A model generated the notes under the pieces. The model was given only the letters and a program-made list of their open reading frames with translations, made no database searches and had not been told where the DNA came from. The translations under genes were made by a program, and so were the position numbers. Positions 1 to 6,991 of a stretch of 15,121 bases of DNA are shown here, in pieces. The stretch is from Natronohydrobacter sp. (GTDB lineage Bacteria > Pseudomonadota > Alphaproteobacteria > Rhodobacterales > Rhodobacteraceae), in NCBI GenBank assembly GCA_007117255.1, contig SKGU01000184.1, positions 1 through 15,121 of the forward strand, read 5' to 3'. Positions within the stretch are counted from its first letter, which is position 1. Each line of letters opens with the position of its first letter.

Positions 1-2
1 AG

Positions 3-962
3 GAATGGACCGTCGGATCGGTCATGACCTCGGATTATGCCACGCTGAAGCCTGAAATGACCTCGACCGAAGCGATTGAGGCGCTCAGAGCGCAGGCCAT
101 TGAGGCTGAGACAATCTATTACGCCTATATAATTGACGATGCGCGCAAACTGATCGGCGTGGTCAGCCTGCGTGATCTTCTGACTGCGCGCCCGCGGCAG
201 TTGATTGATGACATCATGGATCGGGAACCCGTCTGGGTGCGCGCGGATGATGAGCAGGAAGAAGCCGCCCGGTTGGTCGCGCGCTACGACCTTCTGGCGC
301 TGCCGGTTCTGGACAATAATGACCGGCTGGTGGGGATCGTCACGGCCGATGACGCGATGGATGTCACCGAGGAAGAAGTGACCGAAGACTTCCACAAGGG
401 TTCGATCGTTCAGCCGTTGGATATGTCGGTGGCCGAAGCCACGATTGCCATGCTGTACCGCGCGCGTATCTTCTGGCTGGTTCTTCTTGTGTTCGGCAAT
501 ATCTTTTCGGGCGCGGGGATCGCGCATTTCGAAGACACGATTGCCGAGCATTTGTCGCTTTTGTTTTTCCTGCCCTTGCTGATCGCGTCAGGCGGCAATG
601 CGGGCACGCAATCGGCCACGCTGATGGTGCGCGCGCTGGCCACGGGTGATGTGCGACCGTCTGACTTCGGACGTCTGCTTGGGCGCGAAGTTGCAATTGC
701 GCTGGCTTTGGGGTTGACGATGGCGCTAGCGGTCTCGGTCATCGGGGTCTGGCGGGGCGGGCCTGATATCGCGGTCGTGGTGGCGCTTGCAATGGTCACG
801 ATCGTTCTGATGGGCGCGCTGATCGGCATGTGTCTGCCCTTCATCTTTGCCAAGCTGGATCGCGACCCGGCTGCGGCTTCGGGGCCGCTTGTGACCTCGA
901 TTGCTGATGTGTTGGGCGTTCTGATCTATTTCACCATTGCAGCGCGACTACTTAGCCTGTAA
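3..962 (+). CDS. mgtE: Magnesium transporter MgtE, 5' end outside the window
   Basis: This is the C-terminal part of an MgtE-family Mg2+ channel of the inner membrane. The frame is open from base 3 (reading EWTVGSVM before the first internal Met at 24), so the true start and the N-terminal MgtE_N domain lie outside the window. About 319 residues are visible, against roughly 450 for the family. Two CBS motifs cover about bases 20-375 and are the cytoplasmic Mg2+-sensing part. The membrane domain follows from about base 460, with five hydrophobic segments. The family signature GGNAGTQSATLMVRA lies at about 590-635. The last helix carries TSIADVLGVLIYF, whose Asp matches the pore Asp of MgtE. 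The family is gated by intracellular Mg2+ through the CBS domains. pheS follows after 77 bases on the same strand. Family assignment is secure. Confidence 0.95.
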   Translation, partial: EWTVGSVMTSDYATLKPEMTSTEAIEALRAQAIEAETIYYAYIIDDARKLIGVVSLRDLLTARPRQLIDDIMDREPVWVRADDEQEEAARLVARYDLLALPVLDNNDRLVGIVTADDAMDVTEEEVTEDFHKGSIVQPLDMSVAEATIAMLYRARIFWLVLLVFGNIFSGAGIAHFEDTIAEHLSLLFFLPLLIASGGNAGTQSATLMVRALATGDVRPSDFGRLLGREVAIALALGLTMALAVSVIGVWRGGPDIAVVVALAMVTIVLMGALIGMCLPFIFAKLDRDPAAASGPLVTSIADVLGVLIYFTIAARLLSL

Positions 963-972
963 CGGGCGGCGC

Positions 973-1001
973 TTGCATTCTGCCGGGGCTTTGGCTACCC
1001 C
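973..1001 (+). promoter_or_regulatory. Possible sigma-70-type promoter of pheS
   Basis: TTGCAT (973-978) and TACCCC (996-1001) are separated by 17 bases. This gives a plausible housekeeping -35/-10 pair in the mgtE-pheS gap, with a start expected near 1008. The -10 box is a weak match, so this is only a candidate. pheS could also be read through from mgtE. Confidence 0.3.
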
Positions 1002-1039
1002 GCGCTGTGTAGCAATTCCCGAAAGGGCAGGGGACAGAT

Positions 1040-2122
1040 ATGGACGATATCGCAGGACTTCGCGGCAAGTTTTTGGACCAGATTGCGAAAGCCTCTGACC
1101 CTGACGCGCTGGAAACCGTGCGGCTGGGGGCTTTGGGCAAGAAGGGTGAGATCAGCCTCAAGATGCGCGATCTTGGCAAGATGAGCGCCGAAGAACGCCA
1201 GGTTGCCGGTCCTGCCCTGAACGGCCTGAAATCCGAGATTGACGCAGCACTGAAAGCCCGCCGCGTGGCGCTGGATGATGCGGCGCTCGATGCGCGGCTT
1301 CAGGCCGAATGGCTGGATGTCACCTTGCCGGGACGTCCGCGCCCGGCGGGCACCATTCACCCGATCAGTCAGGTCATGGAGGAATTGACCGCGATCTTTT
1401 CCGACATGGGGTTTGCGGTGGCCGAAGGCCCGCAGATCGAATCCGACTGGTATAATTTCGACGCGCTCAATATCGCGCCTGAGCATCCGTCGCGACAGGA
1501 AATGGATACTTTCTACCTGCACCGTGCGCCGGATGATGACCGCCCCCCGCATGTGCTGCGCACCCATACCAGCCCTGTGCAGATCCGCGCGATGCAGGCC
1601 AAGGGCGCACCGATCCGTGTGATCGCGCCGGGCCGTGTTTACCGCATGGATATGGACCAGACCCACACACCGATGTTTCATCAGGTCGAAGGGCTGGCGA
1701 TCGACCGCGACATCACCATGGCGCAGCTCAAATGGACGCTGGAAGAATTCTGCCGCGCCTTTTTCGAGGTGGATGAGGTCGAACTGCGCTTCCGTGCGTC
1801 GCATTTCCCTTTCACGGAACCCTCTGCCGAAGTCGATATCCGGTGTTCATGGGAAGGCGGACAGCTGAAAATCGGCGAGGGCAAGGATTGGCTGGAAATC
1901 CTTGGCTCTGGCATGGTGCATCCGCATGTTCTGCGCTCTGGTGGGATTGATCCTGATATCTGGCAGGGCTTTGCCTTTGGCATGGGGATCGACCGGATTG
2001 CGATGCTGAAATACGGCATTCCCGATCTGCGCGCCTTTTTCGAATCGGATCTGCGCTGGTTGCGTCATTACGGCTTCGCAGCGCTTGATCAACCGGCGCT
2101 GGCGGCTGGCCTGAGCCGCTGA
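1040..2122 (+). CDS. pheS: Phenylalanine--tRNA ligase alpha subunit
   Basis: Catalytic alpha subunit of the cytoplasmic alpha2beta2 phenylalanyl-tRNA synthetase, which charges tRNA-Phe with phenylalanine at the expense of ATP. The 360 residues match the usual family length of about 340-360. The N-terminal 85 residues or so form the tRNA-contacting coiled-coil region (LGKKGEISLKMRDLGKM). Class II synthetase motif 2 is visible at about residues 197-222 (GRVYRMDMDQTHTPMFHQVE), and motif 3 at about 310-323 (GFAFGMGIDRIAML). The ATG at 1040 is preceded by a purine-rich stretch (AGGGCAGGGGACAG) that can act as ribosome binding site. A strong hairpin terminator follows 55 bases after the stop, so pheT is not directly downstream, unlike in many bacteria where pheS and pheT are co-transcribed. 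Confidence 0.97.
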   Translation: MDDIAGLRGKFLDQIAKASDPDALETVRLGALGKKGEISLKMRDLGKMSAEERQVAGPALNGLKSEIDAALKARRVALDDAALDARLQAEWLDVTLPGRPRPAGTIHPISQVMEELTAIFSDMGFAVAEGPQIESDWYNFDALNIAPEHPSRQEMDTFYLHRAPDDDRPPHVLRTHTSPVQIRAMQAKGAPIRVIAPGRVYRMDMDQTHTPMFHQVEGLAIDRDITMAQLKWTLEEFCRAFFEVDEVELRFRASHFPFTEPSAEVDIRCSWEGGQLKIGEGKDWLEILGSGMVHPHVLRSGGIDPDIWQGFAFGMGIDRIAMLKYGIPDLRAFFESDLRWLRHYGFAALDQPALAAGLSR

Positions 2123-2176
2123 TCCGCTCGCGCGATCACCGGGCTTCCGCGACACTGGATTTACACGCCTGAAAGC

Positions 2177-2205
2177 AAAAAGCCCCCGACAAGCGGGGGC
2201 TTTTT
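2177..2205. terminator. Bidirectional rho-independent terminator between pheS and glnA
   Basis: A perfect inverted repeat has arms 2177-2188 (AAAAAGCCCCCG) and 2194-2205 (CGGGGGCTTTTT) around a 5-base loop. The GC-rich core is flanked by A5 on one side and T5 on the other, so it gives a stem followed by a U-tract on either strand. It lies between the convergent pheS stop (2122) and glnA stop (2225) and can end both transcripts. Confidence 0.92.
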
Positions 2206-2224
2206 CATGTCTCTGACTGCGTTA

Positions 2225-3631
2225 TCAGCAGCTGTAATACATGGTGTATTCAATCGGATGCGGCGTGTGCTCGTAGGCATAGACCTCTTCCCATTTCAGG
2301 TCGATATAGGCCTGAATCTGGTCTTTGGTGAACACGTCGCCTGCCAGCAGGAAGTCATGATCTGCTGCCAGTGAATCCAGCGCCTCACGCAGGGATGCGC
2401 AGACCGTCGGGATGCCCTCCAGCTCTTCAGGCGGCAGATCGTAGAGATCCTTGTCCGATGCGGGGCCGGGGTCGATCTTGTTCTTGATCCCGTCCAGGCC
2501 AGCCATCAGCAGGGCAGCAAAGCACAGGTAGGGGTTCGACGACGGATCGGGGAAACGTGCCTCGACGCGCTTTGCCTTCGGGCTTTCGGTCCATGGGATG
2601 CGAATGCAGCCAGAACGGTTGCGAGCCGAATAAGCGCGCAGAACAGGGGCCTCAAAGCCGGGGATCAGGCGTTTGTAGCTGTTAGTCGACGGGTTGGTAA
2701 AGGCATTGAGCGTCTTTGCGTGCTTCAGAATGCCACCGATGAACCACAGCGCTTCCTGGCTGAGATCGGCATATTTGTCGCCTGCGAACAAGGGCTTGCC
2801 GTCTTTCCAGATCGACATGTTCACATGCATGCCAGTGCCGTTGTCGCCTTTGACGGGCTTGGGCATGAAAGTTGCGGTCTTGCCATAAGCATCGGCCACG
2901 TTCTTGATGACATATTTGTATTTCATCAGCTCGTCGGCCTGCTTGGTCAGCGATCCGAAGATCAGACCAAGTTCATGCTGGGCCGACGCCACTTCGGTGT
3001 GATGCTTGTCGACCTTCATGCCCATGTCTTTCATGGTGGTCAGCATTTCCGAGCGCATGTCCTGATTGGCATCAATCGGGTTCATCGCGAAGTAGTGACC
3101 CTTCACACCCGGACGGTGCCCGCTATTGCCATGCTCATATGCCGTGTCGCTATTCCATGCGGCTTCTTCAGCATCGATCTCGTAGCCAACCTTGTTGATC
3201 GAGTCGCTGAAACGCACGCTGTCGAACACGAAGAATTCGGCTTCCGGCCCGAAGTAAGAGACATCACCAATTCCTGAAGCCTTCAGATAGGCTTCGGCCT
3301 TTTCAGCGGTGCCGCGCGGGTCGCGCTCATAGGGTTCGTTGGTGTCTGGCTCGACGATTGACGCATGGATCGCCAGCGTTTTTTCCGCATAGAACGGATC
3401 AATGTAGATCGAGTCGAAATCGAAGACGAGTTTCATGTCGGATGCTTCGATTCCCTTCCAGCCGGGAACCGAGGAGCCGTCGAACATGAAGCCCTCTTCC
3501 AGAAAATCCTCGTCAACAATGTCGTTTATGATGGTGACGTGCAGCATGCGACCGCGCGGGTCCACAAACCGGATGTCCAGATAGGCGACATCTTCGTCTT
3601 TCATCATCTTGAGAACGTCAGCAGCACTCAT
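2225..3631 (-). CDS. glnA: Glutamine synthetase, type I (GSI-beta)
   Basis: Cytoplasmic dodecameric enzyme making glutamine from glutamate, ammonia and ATP, the entry step of nitrogen assimilation. The 468 residues match the bacterial GSI length. Signatures seen are the N-terminal beta-grasp with FMFDGSSVPGW, the ATP/glutamate-binding stretch KPVKGDNGTGMHVNMS, NPSTNSYKRLIPGFEAP, and RFPDPSSNPYLCFAALLMAG. The adenylylation site is present: Tyr397 in KDLYDLPPEE, at the same position as in the E. coli enzyme, so control by GlnE-type adenylylation is expected. The ATG at 3631 has AAAGGGAAAACAC in front of it. It lies 57 bases downstream of glnB in the same direction, the classic alphaproteobacterial glnBA operon, and shares the bidirectional terminator with pheS. 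Confidence 0.98.
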   Translation of the reverse strand: MSAADVLKMMKDEDVAYLDIRFVDPRGRMLHVTIINDIVDEDFLEEGFMFDGSSVPGWKGIEASDMKLVFDFDSIYIDPFYAEKTLAIHASIVEPDTNEPYERDPRGTAEKAEAYLKASGIGDVSYFGPEAEFFVFDSVRFSDSINKVGYEIDAEEAAWNSDTAYEHGNSGHRPGVKGHYFAMNPIDANQDMRSEMLTTMKDMGMKVDKHHTEVASAQHELGLIFGSLTKQADELMKYKYVIKNVADAYGKTATFMPKPVKGDNGTGMHVNMSIWKDGKPLFAGDKYADLSQEALWFIGGILKHAKTLNAFTNPSTNSYKRLIPGFEAPVLRAYSARNRSGCIRIPWTESPKAKRVEARFPDPSSNPYLCFAALLMAGLDGIKNKIDPGPASDKDLYDLPPEELEGIPTVCASLREALDSLAADHDFLLAGDVFTKDQIQAYIDLKWEEVYAYEHTPHPIEYTMYYSC

Positions 3632-3688
3632 GTGTTTTCCCTTTGCTCTTGAATCATGTGTTGGGAGTGATCATCGGGCGTGTCGCGC

Positions 3689-4027
3689 CTACAGCGCGTC
3701 GTCGCCACTTTCGCCAGTACGAATTCGGATGGCCTGTTCGACAGGCGAGACGAAAATCTTGCCATCGCCGATCTTGTCCGTGCGCGCCGCAGCGATGATC
3801 GCTTCGACCGCTTCTTCGACTTGTTCGTCCGGCAACACGACTTCGATTTTCACCTTGGGCAGGAAATCGACAACGTATTCAGCACCGCGGTAGAGTTCGG
3901 TATGGCCTTTCTGGCGTCCAAACCCTTTTACCTCGATGACGGACAGGCCCTGAACGCCGATGTCCTGAAGCGCTTCCTTGACCTCATCAAGCTTGAATGG
4001 CTTGATGATGGCTTCAATCTTCTTCAT
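3689..4027 (-). CDS. glnB: Nitrogen regulatory protein P-II
   Basis: Small trimeric signal protein that senses 2-oxoglutarate and ATP/ADP and, through uridylylation, controls glutamine synthetase adenylylation and the NtrB/NtrC system. Length 112 residues, exactly the family size. It starts MKKIEAIIKPFKLDEVKEAL, and the T-loop contains Tyr51 (HTELYRGAEY), the uridylylated residue. The C-terminal signature GKIFVSPVEQAIRIRTGE is intact. The linkage to glnA favours GlnB over the amtB-linked paralogue GlnK, though sequence alone does not separate the two cleanly. The ATG at 4027 follows GGGAGCGAGGGC. I found no convincing sigma-54 or NtrC site in the upstream gap. Confidence 0.96.
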   Translation of the reverse strand: MKKIEAIIKPFKLDEVKEALQDIGVQGLSVIEVKGFGRQKGHTELYRGAEYVVDFLPKVKIEVVLPDEQVEEAVEAIIAAARTDKIGDGKIFVSPVEQAIRIRTGESGDDAL

Positions 4028-4212
4028 GCCCTCGCTCCCGCGTTACTGCCAGCCTGCACGCCGGTCTGAGATGTTCAGATCATTTTCAGTCTTGCGCGAC
4101 AATCTGATAGGGTGCGCTCTGACAGATTCCTGAGGGTGAAACCATGAAGCCGCCTTAAAAATAATCATAAAGATTAAAAAACGTGCAAAAATAAAACGAC
4201 ACAACTTCTGGA
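4028..4212. promoter_or_regulatory. Divergent intergenic region glnB / nnr with an AT-rich block
   Basis: The 185 bases between the diverging glnB and nnr starts must carry the promoters of both. Bases 4155-4200 are strikingly rich in A on the + strand (TTAAAAATAATCATAAAG and similar), against GC-rich surroundings. No clear -35/-10 pair, sigma-54 element or NtrC palindrome could be fixed by eye, so the region is given as regulatory from its position and composition only. Confidence 0.4.
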
Positions 4213-4950
4213 GTGATCGAAATTCTGACATCTGCACAAATGCGCGCCATAGAGCGGGCCGCTATCGATTCTGGTGACGTCACTGGTCTGGACCTGATGG
4301 AACGCGCGGGGGCAGGCGTGGTGGCCGCCGTGTTCACGCATTGGCCAGATATGGCCAAGGCACCGCATCGGGCTGTCGTGCTCTGTGGGCCGGGCAATAA
4401 CGGCGGCGATGGTTTCGTTGTTGCGCATCATCTGCGCGCGCGGGGATGGCGGGTCGATCTGTTCCTTTACGGACGGGCCGAGGCGCTACCACCTGATGCG
4501 AAACAGATGTATTTGCGCTGGGCGGCGGAAGGCCCGGTGCATCTGCTGTCTTTCCCGACGCCCCGCGCAGCAGAGATCGCCGATCTTTGCAAATGCGCAA
4601 CACCAGATTCAGGCTCACTGCCCATGCTGTTTGTTGACGCTCTGTTCGGGATCGGGCTGTCACGCCCCTTGCAGGCTTTGGGCGATATCATTTTGCATGT
4701 GGACGGGGTTCATGGGGATGATTTCCAAATCGTGGCGATTGACGTGCCGAGTGGTCTGGATGCAGACACGGGACTATATGTGTCTGGTGAGGGTATTGAT
4801 ACGCCCGAAGGCTTTCGTGCGGACCTGACCGTGACCTTCCATGCATTGAAGCGCGGTCATGTTGAAGGGATGGGCCCGAAAGCCTGCGGCGCTGTCAAGG
4901 TCGTGGATATTGGGCTTTCGCCATGGGATGCGGTGCATGATAGAGGATAA
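4213..4950 (+). CDS. nnr: NAD(P)H-hydrate epimerase part of Nnr (YjeF_N domain), separated by a frame change
   Basis: YjeF_N domain, which interconverts the R and S forms of hydrated NAD(P)H so that the dehydratase can repair them. Seen are SAQMRAIERAAIDSG at the N-terminus, the nucleotide-binding stretch CGPGNNGGDGFVVAHHL, VDALFGIGLSRP, and the K+-site motif IDVPSGLDADTG. Bacterial Nnr is normally one protein of about 500-530 residues with the dehydratase at the C-terminus. Here the frame ends after 245 residues (DIGLSPWDAVHDRG), and the dehydratase follows in the next frame, overlapping by 14 bases. The GTG at 4213 is the only upstream start available (an in-frame TAA lies at 4192), but GGAG overlaps it, leaving no normal Shine-Dalgarno spacing. 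Removing one G near 4944-4947 would rejoin both halves into about 531 residues. Confidence 0.85.
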   Translation: MIEILTSAQMRAIERAAIDSGDVTGLDLMERAGAGVVAAVFTHWPDMAKAPHRAVVLCGPGNNGGDGFVVAHHLRARGWRVDLFLYGRAEALPPDAKQMYLRWAAEGPVHLLSFPTPRAAEIADLCKCATPDSGSLPMLFVDALFGIGLSRPLQALGDIILHVDGVHGDDFQIVAIDVPSGLDADTGLYVSGEGIDTPEGFRADLTVTFHALKRGHVEGMGPKACGAVKVVDIGLSPWDAVHDRG

Positions 4951-5809
4951 GCCAGATCTGATTGCTGCGCTTCGCAAAAGCACAGGCGATCATAAATACA
5001 GCCACGGGCATGCGCTTGTGCTGTCGGGCGGGGTCGGGCGTGGGGGTGCTGCGCGTCTGGCCGCGCGCGCGGCGCTGCGTGTCGGCGCGGGGCTGGTTAC
5101 AGTGGGCTGCCCGCCTGCCGCGCTACAGGAAAACGCTGCGCGGTTGGATGCGGTGATGCTGCGCAGCTTGCGTGATGGGGCTGATCTGCGTGACATGCTG
5201 GGTGATCCGCGCATAACGGCGCTGTGTCTGGGGCCGGGCCTTGGAGAAGGCGCGCGTGCATTGGACATGGTGGAAACGGCTGTACAGTTCAGGCGCGCGG
5301 GGACTGCGCCACTGCGCGTTATTCTCGATGCCGATGCGCTGACATTGCTGGCGCGGTCGCCGCAATTGTTGACGTATCTTCATGGCCACTGCTTCGTGAC
5401 GCCGCATCAGGGGGAATTTGCTCGCCTTTGCCCGGAACTGGCGCAAGAGGCAGGCGCTCAGACCGATGATCCGACGCAGCAAAAATCTGCAGTGGTGCAG
5501 GCGGCGCGTCGTCTTGGTTGCGGCGTTTTGTTGAAAGGGGCTGTGACCATAGTTGCCAGTCCTGATGGTGCTGTCATGACCCATGATGCGACAGGCGCAC
5601 GCGCTGCGCCCTGGTTGGCGACAGCCGGTTCTGGTGATGTATTGGCCGGATTGATCACCGGGCTTGCCGCACGCGGTGTGCCAATGCTGCAAGCAGCACT
5701 TTGGGGCGCATATCTGCATGTGGAATGTGCTTTGGCTTTCGGGCCGGGCCTGATTGCCGAGGATTTGCCGGATGTGCTGCCCGGTGTGTTAGGCCGTTTG
5801 CGGGTTTGA
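4937..5809 (+). CDS. nnr: ADP-dependent (S)-NAD(P)H-hydrate dehydratase part of Nnr (YjeF_C domain)
   Basis: Ribokinase-fold dehydratase that restores NAD(P)H from its hydrate using ADP (ATP in eukaryotes). The domain is complete: HKYSHGHALVLSGG, GAARLAARAALRVGAGLVT, CLGPGLGEG, VILDADALTLLA, TPHQGEFARLCPEL, LLKGAVTIVASPDG, and the catalytic/anion-hole motif ATAGSGDVLAGLITGLAARG. The ATG at 4937 (MIEDKPDLIAALRKS) gives 290 residues. It lies inside the last codons of the epimerase frame (4937-4950 overlap), so a translationally coupled separate protein is possible. Only a weak GGGATGCGG lies ahead of it. The alternative is that one fused gene carries a +1 frameshift. An earlier ATG at 4859 would put epimerase-coding sequence out of frame and is not used. 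Confidence 0.82.
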   Translation: MIEDKPDLIAALRKSTGDHKYSHGHALVLSGGVGRGGAARLAARAALRVGAGLVTVGCPPAALQENAARLDAVMLRSLRDGADLRDMLGDPRITALCLGPGLGEGARALDMVETAVQFRRAGTAPLRVILDADALTLLARSPQLLTYLHGHCFVTPHQGEFARLCPELAQEAGAQTDDPTQQKSAVVQAARRLGCGVLLKGAVTIVASPDGAVMTHDATGARAAPWLATAGSGDVLAGLITGLAARGVPMLQAALWGAYLHVECALAFGPGLIAEDLPDVLPGVLGRLRV

Positions 5810-6289
5810 TCCGCGTACAAGTGCCTTCAACCCGTTTGCCATGATAACGCAATCGCGGTCAAAGCCCGGCTGATAGACGCGCATATCTGTCGCGCCGGGG
5901 CGCACATGCAGCCCATCAACAAGCGCTTGTGCGGTCGTCAGTGCTGGCTTGCCATACAGAAGTTCGGTGCGCCAGTCGTGCAAGGCGAGTTTCTGGTCGG
6001 CCCCGATGATCAATGCGCGATCCAGATATCCCGGCGCAGTACCCAGACCCAGCGCGGATGGGTCGATCTGCACCAGATCCTTCGCCCGTGCGCTACGGGC
6101 AATCATGCTGCGCAATTCGACAATCTGGCCGTCGGCGTCCAGAAGCAAATCGCCCGCCATGATTTGCTCAACAGCGCGCGGACCGGCAATAGTGAGCAGT
6201 CGCGTACCTTTGGCAAAGCCATTGATACCACGCTTGCTGGCGCGGGGTCTGGGCAGTGGTGGCGCGAGTGAAATGCTTGTTGCGAACAT
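5789..6289 (-). CDS. Hint-domain protein (Hint_2 type), probably non-processing
   Basis: Resembles the short Hedgehog/intein (Hint)-domain proteins common in Rhodobacterales; their cellular role is not established. The Hint start block reads INGFAKGTRLLTIAGPRAVE (about residues 22-41) followed by MAGDLLLDADGQ. A later block is DQKLALHDWRTELLYGKPAL, then ALVDGLHVRP. The position normally held by the nucleophilic Cys (CFxxGT) is Gly24. The usual SPQHR-like motif reads GADQK (residues 96-100). Self-cleavage is therefore unlikely. The start at 6289 is chosen because AGGAG lies 8 bases upstream, giving 166 residues; an upstream Met would make 206. The 3' end overlaps the convergent nnr stop by 21 bases. 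No partner domain or secretion signal is obvious. Confidence 0.72.
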   Translation of the reverse strand: MFATSISLAPPLPRPRASKRGINGFAKGTRLLTIAGPRAVEQIMAGDLLLDADGQIVELRSMIARSARAKDLVQIDPSALGLGTAPGYLDRALIIGADQKLALHDWRTELLYGKPALTTAQALVDGLHVRPGATDMRVYQPGFDRDCVIMANGLKALVRGSNPQTA

Positions 6290-6297
6290 TTGCGAAT

Positions 6298-6302
6298 CTC
6301 CT
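6298..6302 (-). promoter_or_regulatory. Ribosome binding site fixing the Hint-protein start
   Basis: AGGAG on the minus strand, 8 bases before the ATG at 6289. It supports this start over the upstream in-frame Met at 6409, which has no such signal. Confidence 0.7.
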
Positions 6303-6350
6303 GCTCTAACAATTCTCAGAAAATTGTAACTGTTTGGTAAATCGTTGTCG

Positions 6351-6379
6351 GATAGTGTTTGTTTCCTGATCAGAGACAA
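6351..6379 (-). promoter_or_regulatory. Candidate promoter of the Hint-domain gene
   Basis: On the minus strand TTGTCT (6379-6374) and ACTATC (6356-6351) are 17 bases apart, close to the alphaproteobacterial housekeeping pattern. A start near 6344 would leave a leader of about 55 bases. That leader contains a 6-bp dyad ACAATT/AATTGT (6309-6314 and 6322-6327). Candidate only. Confidence 0.35.
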
Positions 6380-6514
6380 TGGCGGCGAATTGCGGCGGCA
6401 ATTGGGCAAGAATGCGCTTTGCTTGGGGCGCGCAGTCTGGATTGTGATTTAAGCAGAGATTGTGCGTTTTCCCTCTCGCATCGGTCGATGTCATTTGCTA
6501 GGGAACGTCCGGAC

Positions 6515-6599
6515 GCGGGTGTGGCGAAATTGGCAGACGCACCAGATTTAGGTTCTGGCGCCGCAAGGCGTGGGGGTTCAAGTCCCTCCACCCGCACCA
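6515..6599 (+). tRNA. tRNA-Leu (anticodon UAG)
   Basis: A complete type II (long variable arm) tRNA of 85 bases including an encoded CCA. The acceptor stem pairs GCGGGTG (6515-6521) with CACCCGC (6589-6595), followed by discriminator A and CCA. The anticodon stem CCAGA/TCTGG encloses the loop TTTAGGT, giving anticodon TAG for CUN leucine codons. The variable arm GCGCCGCAAGGCG and the T loop GTTCAAG are in place. Confidence 0.97.
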
Positions 6600-6991
6600 C
6601 ATCTGCCCTCATATGATGCCAAGGGCTTCGCAGGCGACTTCGACAGCCTGGCCTTTGTCCCTTCTTGCACCATGTCCATGAAACCGCCGTCAAAGTCGGC
6701 CCAATCGATCTGTGAATAGTGGTTGGCTGTTGTTTTGATTGGTGGAATAGTCCCGATGGGGCCAAGCAGGTGACGATTGTTGAAGCGGTCCACTTTTCTG
6801 AACGGGCTTTCGATGGGACGCTAAAATACTGACCCGACGGGGGCAAAGGGCAGACTGGCAGCTTAAGCCAATTGCCGCGTGAGCAATGCGGGAGGGATTT
6901 TCCCTTGGCACAGCGGTTGTTCGGTGATTAGGGTATCGGCACACGCAAAATGGGCACTGTGCAAGGGTTTTACACCAGCACAGCCGTTCCT
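6600..6991. other. Gene-free stretch between tRNA-Leu and the LysR gene, with IS debris
   Basis: No intact gene can be supported in these 390 bases. A transposase fragment on the minus strand occupies 6710-6793. Just beyond, 6818-6837 reads GGGACGCTAAAATACTGACC, which resembles the non-coding ends of some insertion sequences, but this is a recollection-based inference without a repeat partner. The rest, including the region before the LysR start, shows no clear promoter or terminator by eye. Confidence 0.5.
6710..6793 (-). pseudogene. IS3-type transposase (OrfB) C-terminal remnant
   Basis: The minus-strand frame reads VDRFNNRHLLGPIGTIPP followed by a KTTANHYSQ stretch. This closely resembles the conserved C-terminal end of IS3-family OrfB transposases (typically WVDWFNNRRLLEPIG.IPPxEAE..YY). 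The DDE catalytic domain is absent: upstream codons in the frame do not continue the family sequence. This is therefore a short relic, not a working element. It lies about 110 bases from the 3' end of tRNA-Leu, a typical place for mobile DNA debris. Confidence 0.6.

Noticed and set aside
995..1804. 269-residue open frame on the - strand opposite pheS
   Set aside because: It lies antisense to a conserved gene and its His/Arg-rich composition is typical of a shadow frame in GC-rich DNA.
2720..3277. 185-residue open frame on the + strand opposite glnA
   Set aside because: It lies wholly within glnA, has no recognisable domain or ribosome site, and looks like a codon-bias shadow.
4028..4212. Sigma-54 promoter or NtrC site for glnB
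   Set aside because: I looked for TGGCAC-N5-TTGC and for the GCACC/GGTGC palindrome and found no acceptable match. A TTTGCA on the minus strand lacks the upstream GG.
4859..4936. Upstream ATG of the Nnr dehydratase frame
   Set aside because: The peptide (MLKGWARKPAALSRS) is out-of-frame epimerase sequence. Homology to the dehydratase begins only after 4937.
6950..6991. Extended LysR start at 6950
   Set aside because: It adds 14 residues before the usual N-terminus with no ribosome site. The choice is not certain, since 6992 also lacks one.
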